Origin: Rhodospirillaceae bacterium
Lineage (GTDB): Bacteria; Pseudomonadota; Alphaproteobacteria; Rhodospirillales; UBA2165
Direction: 5' to 3'
Assembly: GCA_947467145.1 (NCBI GenBank)
Contig: CANIGJ010000010.1
Location: 49,401 to 113,400 of the forward strand
Length of the DNA: 64,000 nucleotides
Numbering within the stretch: position 1 is the stretch's first letter; each line of letters starts with the position of its first letter. This document shows, one piece after another, positions 7,694 through 16,222 of this stretch. The notes below the pieces were generated by a model that saw only the letters and a program-made list of their open reading frames with translations, ran no database searches and had not been told where the DNA came from. The translations under genes and the position numbers were made by a program.

Positions 7694-9412
7694 TCAGTCG
7701 CCGCGCGTGCCTTGGGTTTTCACGTTGAGCAGGGCTTGTGTGCCGCCATCGACGTGCTTGAGCGCGCGTTCGAGCGCGGCCGTCAGTTTTTCCGGATCTT
7801 CCACGGCTTCGCCGACGCCGCCGCATGCTTCGATCGCCTTCTCGAAATCCGGCGAGGGATCGAGTGAGGTGAGCGGCATGATATTCGCACGCGATGCTGG
7901 GCCGGTCGGATTAACCCGCAAGGTGGCGCTGCGCACGGCATGCCATTCGGCGTTGTTGCTGACGATGGTCAGGGTCGGCAGCTTCTGGGCGCGGCCGACA
8001 AAGTGCGCGGCGATGGGACAGCCGAACATATAGGCGCCATCCCCAACCGCCGCGATAACTTGGCGCTCGGGCGCGGCAAGTTTCGCGCCCAGCGCGCCGC
8101 CCAGTCCACGCCCAAGCCCACCGGCGCCACTATTGCCGAACGAGGAGTTGGGTTCTTCGTATTTGAGGAACGGCTGCGGCATGCCAAGCTCGTTCACCAC
8201 AATGGCATTTCTGTTCTTCACCTCGTTCAGGCAATGCGCCATCCACACGGGATGGATCGGGAACATCTTGCGGGCATCTTCGATCTGCTTGGCCTGACGC
8301 GCTTCGCGTTTGGCCCGCACATCGGCGATTTCGGCGCGGCGTTTGTCAATTGCCGCACCCTTGGCTTTGAGCTTGCCGCGCAAAGCTTCGTCGAGCATCA
8401 CGATGGCGCGGGTGCTATCGCCCGCGATCAACACGTCGGCGGGAAAGCCGCGGAACGGGATGCGCGAATAGAGAGGATCGGTGCCGATATGGACGATCTT
8501 GGCATCGGCGCGCGGGCTGGCGCCCGACGGCATCCAGGGCACCAGCGAATCCATCACCACGACCACGTCGGCCCATTCGAGCAGAGCCTTGTTCGCCGGC
8601 CCGACATTCATCGGATGCGACGTCGGGACGTTGACGTAGAAACCTTGCGCGACCGGCAGCGCATGATTGAGCGCCAGCGCGGACAGTGCGTCGAACCCGG
8701 CGGCCGTGCCACCCGGCCGGCCCGCGACGATCAGCACGTTCTGCGCGCCCGCGATCAGATCAGCGGCCTGTTCGATGGCATCCGCATTGGGCGCGGGCGT
8801 GCTGTTGCCGAGCGCGCGCGCGATGGGGAGCAGAGGTTCGTTCATGGCCGGATCGGCCAATACTTCGCGGGGCAAGGTCATGTAGACCGGTCCGCGCGGT
8901 TCGCTCATGGCGATATCGAGTGCGCGACCGACGACGGAATCCACCGGCTGGCCGGCGCGCAACTCATAATCCCATTTGACGTATTCGCGGACCATGCCGC
9001 CCTGATCGAAGGTTTCCTGTCCCCAATGGACGGTGCCGTTACGCGACGCCGGATGCCCGGTTTCGGTCGCGGGGCTGCGTCCGGCGGCAAGGAAGACCGG
9101 GATATTCTCGCGGCTGACATTCATCAGGCCGCACAGCGCATTGGCAGTGCCGACGGTGACGTGCACCATCACGCCAGCCATCTCACCGCAGGTTTCGTAA
9201 TAGCCGTTGGCCATCGATATGGCGACGTTCTCGTGCGGCACGAGGATGAATTCCGGAATGTCGCCGCCGGTTTCCTTGGCATAAGCGATACTGTCGACGA
9301 TCGGCGTGAAATCCGTGCCGGAATTCGCGAAAATGTATTTGATGCCGCGCCGTTTGAGTGCGTGCAGATAGAGATCCGCGACCGTCTTGCTGCTGGTATT
9401 GGCGGAATCCAT
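7694..9412 (-). CDS. Thiamine-diphosphate enzyme (acetolactate synthase/benzoylformate decarboxylase-like)
   Basis: 572 residues with the three TPP-enzyme domains. H60-E61 in VPHENVAISMANGY is the cofactor-activating Glu; the central domain includes ADVVVVMDSLVPW; the ThDP/Mg motif starts at GDG 457-459 and ends at NN 486-487. Length matches the acetolactate synthase/2-oxoacid decarboxylase group. The FAD-binding and catalytic residues that would separate ALS from decarboxylases cannot be judged by eye. GGGAGG is seven bases before ATG 9412. The neighbouring hydrolase and thiolase genes suggest decarboxylation or ligation of a 2-oxoacid in a degradation route. Confidence 0.83.
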   Translation of the reverse strand: MDSANTSSKTVADLYLHALKRRGIKYIFANSGTDFTPIVDSIAYAKETGGDIPEFILVPHENVAISMANGYYETCGEMAGVMVHVTVGTANALCGLMNVSRENIPVFLAAGRSPATETGHPASRNGTVHWGQETFDQGGMVREYVKWDYELRAGQPVDSVVGRALDIAMSEPRGPVYMTLPREVLADPAMNEPLLPIARALGNSTPAPNADAIEQAADLIAGAQNVLIVAGRPGGTAAGFDALSALALNHALPVAQGFYVNVPTSHPMNVGPANKALLEWADVVVVMDSLVPWMPSGASPRADAKIVHIGTDPLYSRIPFRGFPADVLIAGDSTRAIVMLDEALRGKLKAKGAAIDKRRAEIADVRAKREARQAKQIEDARKMFPIHPVWMAHCLNEVKNRNAIVVNELGMPQPFLKYEEPNSSFGNSGAGGLGRGLGGALGAKLAAPERQVIAAVGDGAYMFGCPIAAHFVGRAQKLPTLTIVSNNAEWHAVRSATLRVNPTGPASRANIMPLTSLDPSPDFEKAIEACGGVGEAVEDPEKLTAALERALKHVDGGTQALLNVKTQGTRGD

Positions 9413-9510
9413 ATATGCCTCCCATTCCCTTATATAATTGCGCGAACTCTAGCATTGAGGCTTGGGCGGCGCACTGTATTATCGGCGCCGTATCCTAAGG
9501 GGGGCGCAGT

Positions 9511-10200
9511 ATGAGTTATGAAATCGTCAAATTTCCCGATGCCGCCGGCAATCAGATTCCGGGCTGGCTGTTCCGGCCGAAAAACGGCAACGGCATGGGC
9601 GTGTGCAAAATCCACGATATCTTCGGCTTGCGCGCGGATTACGAGAACGTCGTAAAGCCCTTCGTCGATCACGGCTACAACGTGCTGGTCCCCGATATGT
9701 TCTATGACGTCGAACCCATCGACATCATCGATCCGGACGGCAACAAGCGGAAATCCTATCGCGGCCAGTCGAGCGTGGAACGCCATCTGGTGATCCTGGC
9801 GGCTGCCGTGAAGAAGCTGAAAAGCATGCCCGAAACCGGCGGCAAGGTTGGCGTGACCGGCTACTGCCTGGGTGGGACTTTATGCTACATCGCCGCCGCG
9901 CGTATGCCCGAGGTCGATGCATCTGCCGGCTATTACGCCACCAGCGCGCATGATTACGTGAACGAAGCGAAGAATATCAAACGGCCGCTGATGATGCATA
10001 TTCCGGAAACGGATCGCACGCATACGCCGGAAGATGCGAAGCGGGTACGCGATTCCCTCGATCCGATCGCACTTGCCAAATGGTTCATCTATCCGGGTGC
10101 TGTACACGGTTTCGCCAACAACGACCATTCCCGGTTCGATCCGGCGGCGACCGAACTGTCGAACAATCGGACGTTCGAACTGTTCGATAGCGTTAAATAA
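9511..10200 (+). CDS. Dienelactone hydrolase family protein
   Basis: 229 residues, the usual size of the family. The nucleophile is Cys in GYCLGG (C119), as in true dienelactone hydrolases. IHDIFGL at 34-40 corresponds to the Glu-bearing QEIFG motif, here with Asp. GAVHGF near 195 supplies the catalytic His. AAGGGGGG lies about nine bases before ATG 9511. Dienelactone hydrolases open lactones from ring-cleavage products into maleylacetate-type acids. It is divergent from the ThDP gene. A second family member is at 53658. Confidence 0.87.
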   Translation: MSYEIVKFPDAAGNQIPGWLFRPKNGNGMGVCKIHDIFGLRADYENVVKPFVDHGYNVLVPDMFYDVEPIDIIDPDGNKRKSYRGQSSVERHLVILAAAVKKLKSMPETGGKVGVTGYCLGGTLCYIAAARMPEVDASAGYYATSAHDYVNEAKNIKRPLMMHIPETDRTHTPEDAKRVRDSLDPIALAKWFIYPGAVHGFANNDHSRFDPAATELSNNRTFELFDSVK

Positions 10201-10232
10201 CGCCGCACGGATCGGTATGGCACGAGGCGTTC

Positions 10233-10754
10233 TTAGAGGACGTTCTCGTGCGTTTCCATCACCAGGAGTTCGCGCAGGCGGTTACGGCCCCGGCTGACGC
10301 GGCTCTTGATGGTGCCGAGCGCGCAACCGCAGCGTTCGGCCGCCATTTCATAACTCATGCCCGTGCTGCCCACGAGAATCAGGGCCTGCTTCTGATCGAC
10401 GGGGAGCTGCTGGATGGCGGCGTCGACCTCTTCAACGGTCAGCGACCAATCCTGTGTTTGCTCGATGGCGATGTTGTCCATTGCATCGTCGAACGGTGAC
10501 AATACCTCGCGCTGGCGCTTCTTGCGGTCGGTGTAGAAGGTGTTGCGCAGGATCGTGTAGAGCCACGCTTTCAGGTTCGTGCCCGGCGTGAATTGATGGA
10601 TGTTGCTGAGCGCCTTGGCCAGGCCTTCCTGGGTCAGGTCGTCGGCATCCGCCTGGTTGCGGGTGAGGACTAGCGCAAAGGTGCGCAACGACGGCATTAG
10701 CTTCACGATGTCGGCCTTAACGGATACCGTTCCAGTATTCATGAGAGCTTCCAT
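10233..10754 (-). CDS. ecfG: ECF sigma factor of the EcfG (general stress response) type
   Basis: 173 residues with sigma-70 region 2 (TRNQADADDLTQEGLAKAL...GTNLKAWLYTILRNTFY, about 28-75) and region 4 (LPVDQKQALILVGSTGMSYE, then GTIKSRVSRGRNRL). The AWLxTILRNTFY...RKxRREV pattern is typical of EcfG/RpoE2. AAGGAGGAG nine bases upstream decides ATG 10754 over longer frames. In Alphaproteobacteria EcfG drives the general stress response and is freed by the PhyR-NepR switch. No phyR or nepR is in the window. Four genes just beyond it carry EcfG-like promoters. Confidence 0.85.
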   Translation of the reverse strand: MEALMNTGTVSVKADIVKLMPSLRTFALVLTRNQADADDLTQEGLAKALSNIHQFTPGTNLKAWLYTILRNTFYTDRKKRQREVLSPFDDAMDNIAIEQTQDWSLTVEEVDAAIQQLPVDQKQALILVGSTGMSYEMAAERCGCALGTIKSRVSRGRNRLRELLVMETHENVL

Positions 10755-10924
10755 AGAGACGACTCCTCCTTGCTCACGCGGGCATAATGTTGGTGATCGA
10801 CGCGACGCCGAACGCATGTCGGTGTGTGTCGATCTGGTGGTCTGGACTGTCATGAATATTTAGATATTCCGACTTCTAGGCCCGCGTGAAGCCCTGCAAC
10901 GGCGGAATTAGGCGTTGCTTCAAA

Positions 10925-10945
10925 TGTGTCACAGAAGCTGACACA
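10925..10945. repeat. Inverted repeat upstream of the sigma factor gene
   Basis: TGTGTCA-cagaagc-TGACACA is a perfect 7-bp inverted repeat with a 7-base spacer, 171 bases upstream of the sigma start. A second short palindrome, GCCCCAA-c-TTGGGGC, lies at 10971-10985. Neither has a T-run in either direction, so both could be operators rather than terminators. Confidence 0.45.
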
Positions 10946-11011
10946 CGAATGTCCCACCTGCCACAACGATGCCCCAACTTGGGGCTCATTGGGCGGTGAA
11001 ACGCACAAAAA

Positions 11012-11266
11012 TTACTTGGTTTTGTTGTTCTGCTTCGCCGTCTTGGCGTCGGTCGGTTTGCCCGTCTGACGACGCTTTTCGGGTGCTCCGACTCCGGTCG
11101 AGCCGGAATAGCCGGGAGGATCGCTGGTGCCGAAGCTCTCGCGAATTGCTTCGTCGATCTTTTCGTCTTCGGTCAAAGGACGTCCGGTGGGATCGTTCTT
11201 CGGGGGTGCTGAAGAGCCGTTGCGTGGACGCTTATCGTCCTTCTGATTATTGTGTTGGTTTGTCAT
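11012..11266 (-). CDS. Small hydrophilic hypothetical protein (84 aa), stress-associated
   Basis: MTNQHNNQKDDKRPRNGSS... is a highly charged, probably disordered protein with a central LTEDEKIDEAIRESF helix and a Lys-rich end. AGGAGC stands five bases before ATG 11266. A GGAAC-N17-GGTT element at 11297-11322 places it under EcfG-type control. No family recognised. Such small disordered proteins are common in alphaproteobacterial stress regulons; function unknown. Confidence 0.68.
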   Translation of the reverse strand: MTNQHNNQKDDKRPRNGSSAPPKNDPTGRPLTEDEKIDEAIRESFGTSDPPGYSGSTGVGAPEKRRQTGKPTDAKTAKQNNKTK

Positions 11267-11296
11267 GAGCGCTCCTAAAACGTGCGTCATGTCATA

Positions 11297-11322
11297 AACC
11301 AATCGTAGTGGGGGAGGGTTCC
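11297..11322 (-). promoter_or_regulatory. EcfG-type promoter for the small protein gene
   Basis: On the minus strand GGAAC (11322-11318), 17 bases, then GGTT (11300-11297). The EcfG consensus is GGAAC-N16/17-cGTT. The predicted transcript start gives a leader of about 24 bases with an AGGAG site. Confidence 0.55.
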
Positions 11323-11347
11323 CGCGAAAGTAAATTCTTCCGGACGT

Positions 11348-12877
11348 TTAACGGAAATTGGACAGAAACCAGTCCCACAAATATTTGAGATCGATGGTCC
11401 GCGGCGGATCGATCAGCGCACTTCCCGGCGTGAACGCAACTTCGCCGTCGAATTCGGCGTGCGGGAATTCCAAGAGGCGGCGTTTGGTGACATTCAGCGC
11501 ATCGATCGCGCGAATGACGGAACCGTGACGGCGGATTGCACGTGCCACGCGGCGCGGCCGGGCACCCATATGTTCGCCGAGCAAGCGATAGAGGAACAGC
11601 CTGATCGCCTGTTGCGTATCCGGCGTGCCCCCGATCGCGATATCGCACTCGGTATCGAACCCCAGGGAACGATGATTGAGATTGGACGATCCGATCCGCA
11701 GATAACAATCGTCGATGATCGTGACCTTGGAATGGACCTTGATCTTGACCAGCGGATTGGGTCGGCAGATTGGCGTAACTGCCCGCAGTCGGCCGAAGCG
11801 GTCGGCGCGGCGCAACAGGGTAAACAGGCTGTCGCGATTGCCGAACATCGCCTTCTGTTCGATCCAGCCCCACGAAATATCGTTCATGACGATGACGATT
11901 TCGGGACCGTCCTCGCGCTGCAGATGTTCGCAGAGCAGTTCGTTGACGGCATTGATCGTATAATATTGCTGCTCGATATAGATAAGGCGCTTGGCGGCGC
12001 GCAGCATATCCATATTGAGCGCCTCGACCTCGCGTACTTCGGGCTGTTCGCCGAACGACGGCTGACTGCGGGCAATGGCGACGCGAATATTGCGCAGGCG
12101 CGGCAGGACGCGCAACGGCCAGGGATTGGTGCGCGTGACGACCGGTTCCAGTTTCTCGCCCGTGACGAGGCGCCAACGCTCCGCCGCCAGTTCAGTCATG
12201 GCCCGCGCGGCATCGCCGTCGAAGAGGGACTGGACATCGTGCACCGGCCCATACGGCGCATCCGGTTCTTGGCGATGGCAATTGTCGGGTATGTGACGTG
12301 CGCTGTCCCACCGTCCCTGGGTCAGGTCCATGCCGCCGCTGAAGGCGAGTTTGTCATCGATCACGATGACTTTCTGATGATGGCAGGCGCCGACGGGATG
12401 ATGATCGTCGAGACGGAAATGAATGCGCGGATGCGACCACCATTCGGTTCCGAAGCTGATCGGAAAGTCGCGATTGGCGCCGTAAAAAACCGATCCCCAC
12501 CAGACCAGGATGAAAATCTCAAGTTCTGGGCGCTCTTCCACCAGATTGAGAAGAAATTGGCCGATCGGCAGACGGTGCGTCTCACGGCGGTGCGGCCGCA
12601 AATGCGTTCCGCTATCGAAATCCCAAGCTAGAATCACGATGCGTTTTTCGGCACGTCGCATGGCCGCCCGCGCGGCCGCGAAGAAATTCTCCCCATCGAC
12701 GAGCATGGCGAAGCGGGACGCCTTCTCGTAGCGCCAGCAATTCGTACCCGGGTTGAAGAATACGCTGGAGTCAGGCTGCGCGGCCGTAGCAATCATCGGG
12801 CCGGCGAGATCGCGATCTATCGCGTCCTCGTCATTGATTGCCGCGTCCGGCGATGATTTGTCCACGACTCCGTCCAT
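11348..12877 (-). CDS. Phospholipase D-like / cardiolipin synthase-type protein
   Basis: 509 residues with two HKD motifs: H167-x-K169-x4-D174 followed by SGGMD, and a second around 395-425 (VHSKVTIIDD ... GSSNLNHRS). Two HKD halves are typical of ClsB/YbhO-type cardiolipin synthases and other PLD transferases. No clear membrane anchor is seen at the N-terminus. The homologous trio ybhN-ybhO-ybhP is clustered in E. coli; here the ybhN- and ybhP-like genes are divergent and adjacent. An EcfG-type promoter lies at 12887-12911, only 10 bases before the ATG, so an internal start (Met28) is possible. Confidence 0.85.
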   Translation of the reverse strand: MDGVVDKSSPDAAINDEDAIDRDLAGPMIATAAQPDSSVFFNPGTNCWRYEKASRFAMLVDGENFFAAARAAMRRAEKRIVILAWDFDSGTHLRPHRRETHRLPIGQFLLNLVEERPELEIFILVWWGSVFYGANRDFPISFGTEWWSHPRIHFRLDDHHPVGACHHQKVIVIDDKLAFSGGMDLTQGRWDSARHIPDNCHRQEPDAPYGPVHDVQSLFDGDAARAMTELAAERWRLVTGEKLEPVVTRTNPWPLRVLPRLRNIRVAIARSQPSFGEQPEVREVEALNMDMLRAAKRLIYIEQQYYTINAVNELLCEHLQREDGPEIVIVMNDISWGWIEQKAMFGNRDSLFTLLRRADRFGRLRAVTPICRPNPLVKIKVHSKVTIIDDCYLRIGSSNLNHRSLGFDTECDIAIGGTPDTQQAIRLFLYRLLGEHMGARPRRVARAIRRHGSVIRAIDALNVTKRRLLEFPHAEFDGEVAFTPGSALIDPPRTIDLKYLWDWFLSNFR

Positions 12878-12886
12878 GCCCCCCTA

Positions 12887-12911
12887 AACTGTTGCTTGTG
12901 CAATAAGTTCC
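12887..12911 (-). promoter_or_regulatory. EcfG-type promoter for the phospholipase D gene
   Basis: On the minus strand GGAAC (12911-12907), 16 bases, AGTT (12890-12887). The expected transcription start falls within a few bases of the annotated ATG at 12877, implying a very short or absent leader. Confidence 0.5.
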
Positions 12912-12968
12912 GGAAAACGGCCTTTTTTCGGCACGCCCCTGTCTAAGGAACGTGGCTGGCCTTTCTAT

Positions 12969-12993
12969 GGAACGTGTCTGGGTTTTTACGGTT
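12969..12993 (+). promoter_or_regulatory. EcfG-type promoter for the ybhN-like gene
   Basis: GGAAC (12969-12973), 16 bases, GGTT (12990-12993). It is nine bases from the ATG at 13002, so the mRNA would be nearly leaderless. It is back-to-back with the minus-strand element at 12887-12911. Confidence 0.55.
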
Positions 12994-13001
12994 AAACCCT
13001 C

Positions 13002-13961
13002 ATGATGCGGCATAAAATTCTTTCCGCGATCGGGGGGCTGGCCATTTTATTGGCCATTTTCCTCCTCTATCGCGTGTTCAGCCACCAAGATCCGGGCGCC
13101 CTACGCGAAGCCGTAACATCGGTCTCGCTACATACGCTGGCGCTTGCCGGTTTGTTGGCGGCGGGTAGCTTCACGGCGATTGCCGTGCTGGAATATCTGG
13201 CGGTGCGTCATACCCAGGCACCGGTCCCGCTGCGCCGCGTGATCGCAACGGCGGTTGCGGCCATTGGTATCGGCCATACCATCGGTCTGGCGGCGCTTTC
13301 GAGCGGGGCGATCCGCTACCGCATGTATGGGCGCGCCGGGCATGGCATCATGTTCGTCGGCAAAGTTTTGTTGTTTTCCGGCATATCGACCGCTTGCGGC
13401 TTCGCCGGCACCGGCGGCGTTGCACTTTTGTGGCGGGCCGAGAGCCTGGCTCCGCTCTTGCGCATTTCGCCCGATCTGGTCCGCGGCGTCGGCGCCGGGA
13501 TGCTGGGTGTCCTCGGCGCCTATTTTCTGCTGTGCGTTGTCCTGCGGTCGCGAACCGTCGCGGTGGGACAAAAATTCGCTATCCGCGTCCCGAACGGCCG
13601 TGTGGCGGCGCTACAGATCGTAAGCGCAAATACCAACGTGCTTTGTATCGCCGGCGCGCTATATGCTTGTTTGCGTGATTTTACGGACGTGACCTATTCG
13701 ATGATCGCCGCCTTGTATGTCAGCTCGGATATGACGGCCTTGATCGGTCACGTTCCCGGCGGGTGGGGGGTCCTCGAATACATCACAACGACATCTTTGA
13801 GCGGTACAGAGGTTCTGGCCGGTGTCGTGTTGTTTCGTGCGGTCTATTACCTTGTTCCGCTGGTTGTGGGTCTCGTCGTATTCTTCGTTGACGAGATCAT
13901 CTCATACCATCGGCAGGACGAAAACGTATCTTCAACTCATCCGGTAACGAACGTCACGTGA
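13002..13961 (+). CDS. YbhN-like inner-membrane protein (LPG synthase-type membrane domain, UPF0104)
   Basis: 319 residues, about eight hydrophobic helices (for example ILSAIGGLAILLAIFLLY near the N-terminus and VLAGVVLFRAVYYLVPLVVG near the C-terminus). The patterns IGHTIGLAALSSGAIRYRMY and HVPGGWGVLEY are conserved in the lysylphosphatidylglycerol synthetase/UPF0104 membrane domain. There is no C-terminal aminoacyl-transfer domain, so it is YbhN-like rather than MprF. The family is linked to phospholipid handling; mechanism is unknown. The stop overlaps the GTG start of the next gene (GTGA). No ribosome site, consistent with a leaderless EcfG transcript. Confidence 0.82.
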   Translation: MMRHKILSAIGGLAILLAIFLLYRVFSHQDPGALREAVTSVSLHTLALAGLLAAGSFTAIAVLEYLAVRHTQAPVPLRRVIATAVAAIGIGHTIGLAALSSGAIRYRMYGRAGHGIMFVGKVLLFSGISTACGFAGTGGVALLWRAESLAPLLRISPDLVRGVGAGMLGVLGAYFLLCVVLRSRTVAVGQKFAIRVPNGRVAALQIVSANTNVLCIAGALYACLRDFTDVTYSMIAALYVSSDMTALIGHVPGGWGVLEYITTTSLSGTEVLAGVVLFRAVYYLVPLVVGLVVFFVDEIISYHRQDENVSSTHPVTNVT

Positions 13962-14707
13962 CACCCGATTCAATTCAATCCGATGCGATGATCGACACGG
14001 CGACGGACGCAGCGGCGCCGCTGCGCGTCATGACCTACAATATCCATTCGTGCGTCGGCGGCGACCGGCGCTACGATCCGGAACGGATATTGGCGATCTT
14101 GCGCGAGGTCGATGCCGATATCATCGCGCTGCAAGAAGTCGGCGGCTTCATGCATGGTGAGCTGGAGCAGGCGCATTTCTTCGAACACAAATTGGATATG
14201 CGCGCGGTGATCGGCCACAATCGATTCCGCAGTAATATCTCGTTCGGCAACGTGCTGCTGGTCCGCAAGGATATCGGGATCGAGGATATGTCTCTCGTCG
14301 ATCTCAGCGTCGTGCCGTTCGAACGTAGGGGCGCCATCGATTGCATCTTGCAGACCCGCATCGGGCCGATCCGCACCATCGCCACGCATCTCGGCCTTTT
14401 GGTGCGCGAGCGTCGCAAGCAGATCGAGATCATCGCCAATCGACTGCTGGAACGGCAGCAGCCGATCACGCTCATTCTTGGCGATTTCAATATTTTCGGT
14501 CCCGAGCGTCGGCGCTTGCGTTTGATCGGCGCGCCGAACGTGCTGCCGAAGATCTACAGCTTCCCAGCGCGACGCCCGCTCATGTCGCTGGATCGTATGT
14601 GGGCGATCCCCAACGAACGTCTGACGACGCTCGACCGGCTGCGTACACCATTGTCGCGCATTGCATCCGATCATCTACCGTTGGTTGGCATTATCGCGCC
14701 GTCGTGA
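13958..14707 (+). CDS. Endonuclease/exonuclease/phosphatase-fold protein (YbhP-like)
   Basis: 249 residues with the EEP fold: RVMTYNIHSCVGGD at about 23-36, the metal Glu in IIALQEV, LILGDFNIF, and the C-terminal IASDHLPLVG, which carry the catalytic Asp/Asn and His residues. The GTG start overlaps the ybhN-like stop by four bases, so translation is probably coupled; ATG 13988 is an alternative start. In E. coli, ybhP lies next to ybhO and ybhN, matching this grouping. Substrate, nucleic acid or phospholipid headgroup, is not decided by the sequence. Confidence 0.82.
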   Translation: MTPDSIQSDAMIDTATDAAAPLRVMTYNIHSCVGGDRRYDPERILAILREVDADIIALQEVGGFMHGELEQAHFFEHKLDMRAVIGHNRFRSNISFGNVLLVRKDIGIEDMSLVDLSVVPFERRGAIDCILQTRIGPIRTIATHLGLLVRERRKQIEIIANRLLERQQPITLILGDFNIFGPERRRLRLIGAPNVLPKIYSFPARRPLMSLDRMWAIPNERLTTLDRLRTPLSRIASDHLPLVGIIAPS

Positions 14708-14733
14708 ACAGAACGCGACATTGCGTTCGCCAC

Positions 14734-14758
14734 GGAACTGCCGCCGCTCCCAAAGGTT
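14734..14758 (+). promoter_or_regulatory. EcfG-type promoter for the PRC-barrel gene
   Basis: GGAAC (14734-14738), 16 bases, GGTT (14755-14758). The predicted leader is about 40 bases and contains TAGGAG ahead of the ATG at 14804. Confidence 0.55.
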
Positions 14759-14803
14759 TTGTCATGGAGAACGAGTTCTTCATACGACCATAGGAGTTTT
14801 GAT

Positions 14804-15184
14804 ATGGCCACGAACAGAGAACTGCACAGTAAAGAAACGGGCCGTTTGATCGCCGCCGACAAGGTCGAAGGCACCAACGTCTACAATCCGTCCGGCGACA
14901 AGCTGGGTTCGATTGAGAACGTCATGATCGATAAGACATCCGGCAAGGTCGCCTACGCGGTGATGTCGTTCGGCGGATTTTTGGGTGTCGGCGACAGCCA
15001 CCATCCGCTGCCGTGGCAGGTGCTGACCTATGACACCGATCAGGGCGGCTATGTCGTCAATCTTGACAAGAAGTCGCTGGAAGGTGCGCCGAGCTATCGC
15101 ACCGACGAGAAGGTCAATTGGGAAGATGAATCGTGGGGCAAGCGCGTCCACGATTATTATCAGGTCCCGCCCTTCTGGGTTTGA
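14804..15184 (+). CDS. PRC-barrel domain protein
   Basis: 126 residues. The PRC-barrel motif is visible as ADKVEGTNVYNPSGDKLGSI at about 18-37 and continues with ENVMIDKTSGKVAYAVMSFG and LPWQVLTYD. TAGGAG lies about eight bases before ATG 14804. PRC-barrel proteins of this size are frequent members of alphaproteobacterial general-stress regulons, and the GGAAC-N16-GGTT element upstream supports that here. Exact role unknown. Converges with the iron-transport operon. Confidence 0.88.
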   Translation: MATNRELHSKETGRLIAADKVEGTNVYNPSGDKLGSIENVMIDKTSGKVAYAVMSFGGFLGVGDSHHPLPWQVLTYDTDQGGYVVNLDKKSLEGAPSYRTDEKVNWEDESWGKRVHDYYQVPPFWV

Positions 15185-15190
15185 TCTTAG

Positions 15191-16222
15191 CTAAATCCGT
15201 TCGTCTAGGACGTGCGCCAAACCGGTCGGTGCCATCGTTATGGTGGCGCCGACCGTCGGCATTTGGGCATTCGTGCATCGCGCCAAGATCACACGCTCCG
15301 CGACCTGGATGGTCAGCGCGGAGGTGCTGCCGCCAAAATCGATATCGATCACAATGCCCGGGCATCCCGTCCCGTCCGTAGCGATTTGCAGTTGTTCGGG
15401 ACGCAGCATGATCTGCGCGGGCCCGCTTCTTGTCGCGTCGTCGACCGCGACGCGACCCAGACAACAATCGGCCCAGCCGGCGTTTAATGTGGCCGGCAGG
15501 ATAATCGCTTCGCCCAGGAATTCCGCCGTCGCCGGATCGCGCGGGCGGGCGTAAAGCTCGGCGGGGCTGCCGACCTGTACCAGCCGCGCATTGCGCATGA
15601 CGCCGACCTGATCGGCGAAGGATAGGGCTTCGGCCTGATCGTGCGTGACGAGGATGGTTGTGATCCCCGATTCACTCAGGACTTTTGCCACCGCCTTGCG
15701 GGTGGCGGCGCGCAAGCCGGTATCGAGGGCGGAGAACGGCTCGTCCAACAGCATCAATTGCGGGCGTTGCGCCATGGCGCGGGCGAGGGCGACGCGCTGC
15801 TGCTGCCCGCCGGACAATTCGTGCGGCCAGCGTTTCAGCATGGTGCGGTCGAGCGCCACGAGATCCATCAATTCGGCGATGCGCGCATCGCGTCCGGGGA
15901 TGTCGCGGGCCAGCCCGAAGCCGATATTACGTTCGACGCTCAGATGCGGAAACAGCGCGCCGTCCTGCGGCAGGTAGCCGATGTGACGATGATGCGCCGG
16001 CACGAAGACGTTCTGGTCAGCGAGTGTTTTGCCGTTCAGCGCGACGGCGCCGGTGTCGGGTGCCTCGAAGCCGGCGATGAGGCGGAGCAAGGTCGTCTTG
16101 CCCGAACCCGAAGCGCCGACAATCGCGGTCCGGCTGCCGGCCGCCACCTTGAGATCGACGCGGTCGATGGCCAGGACGGCGCCGTAGGATTTGGAAACGG
16201 AACGAAGATCGAGCGTGCTCAT
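15191..16222 (-). CDS. fbpC: Ferric iron ABC transporter, ATP-binding protein (FbpC-like)
   Basis: 343 residues. Walker A GASGSGKT at 36-43, signature LSGGQQQR, Walker B LMLLDEP and the switch His in LVTHD are intact. The C-terminal third is a TOBE-like domain ([14 protein letters not shown]...). ATG 16222 overlaps the permease stop by four bases, so translation is coupled. It powers ferric iron import with the permease and binding protein encoded upstream on the same strand. A thiamine or putrescine type importer is a less likely alternative. Confidence 0.87.
   Translation of the reverse strand: MSTLDLRSVSKSYGAVLAIDRVDLKVAAGSRTAIVGASGSGKTTLLRLIAGFEAPDTGAVALNGKTLADQNVFVPAHHRHIGYLPQDGALFPHLSVERNIGFGLARDIPGRDARIAELMDLVALDRTMLKRWPHELSGGQQQRVALARAMAQRPQLMLLDEPFSALDTGLRAATRKAVAKVLSESGITTILVTHDQAEALSFADQVGVMRNARLVQVGSPAELYARPRDPATAEFLGEAIILPATLNAGWADCCLGRVAVDDATRSGPAQIMLRPEQLQIATDGTGCPGIVIDIDFGGSTSALTIQVAERVILARCTNAQMPTVGATITMAPTGLAHVLDERI

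Noticed and set aside
7940..9514. A 524-codon open frame on the plus strand opposite the ThDP enzyme gene
   Set aside because: It is antisense to a gene with clear ThDP motifs, has no family pattern, and is explained by GC-rich codon use that keeps the opposite frame open.
10835..10875. GGAAT-N16-CAGT upstream of the sigma gene as an autoregulatory EcfG promoter
   Set aside because: It differs from GGAAC-N16/17-NGTT in both boxes, so it is too weak to annotate.
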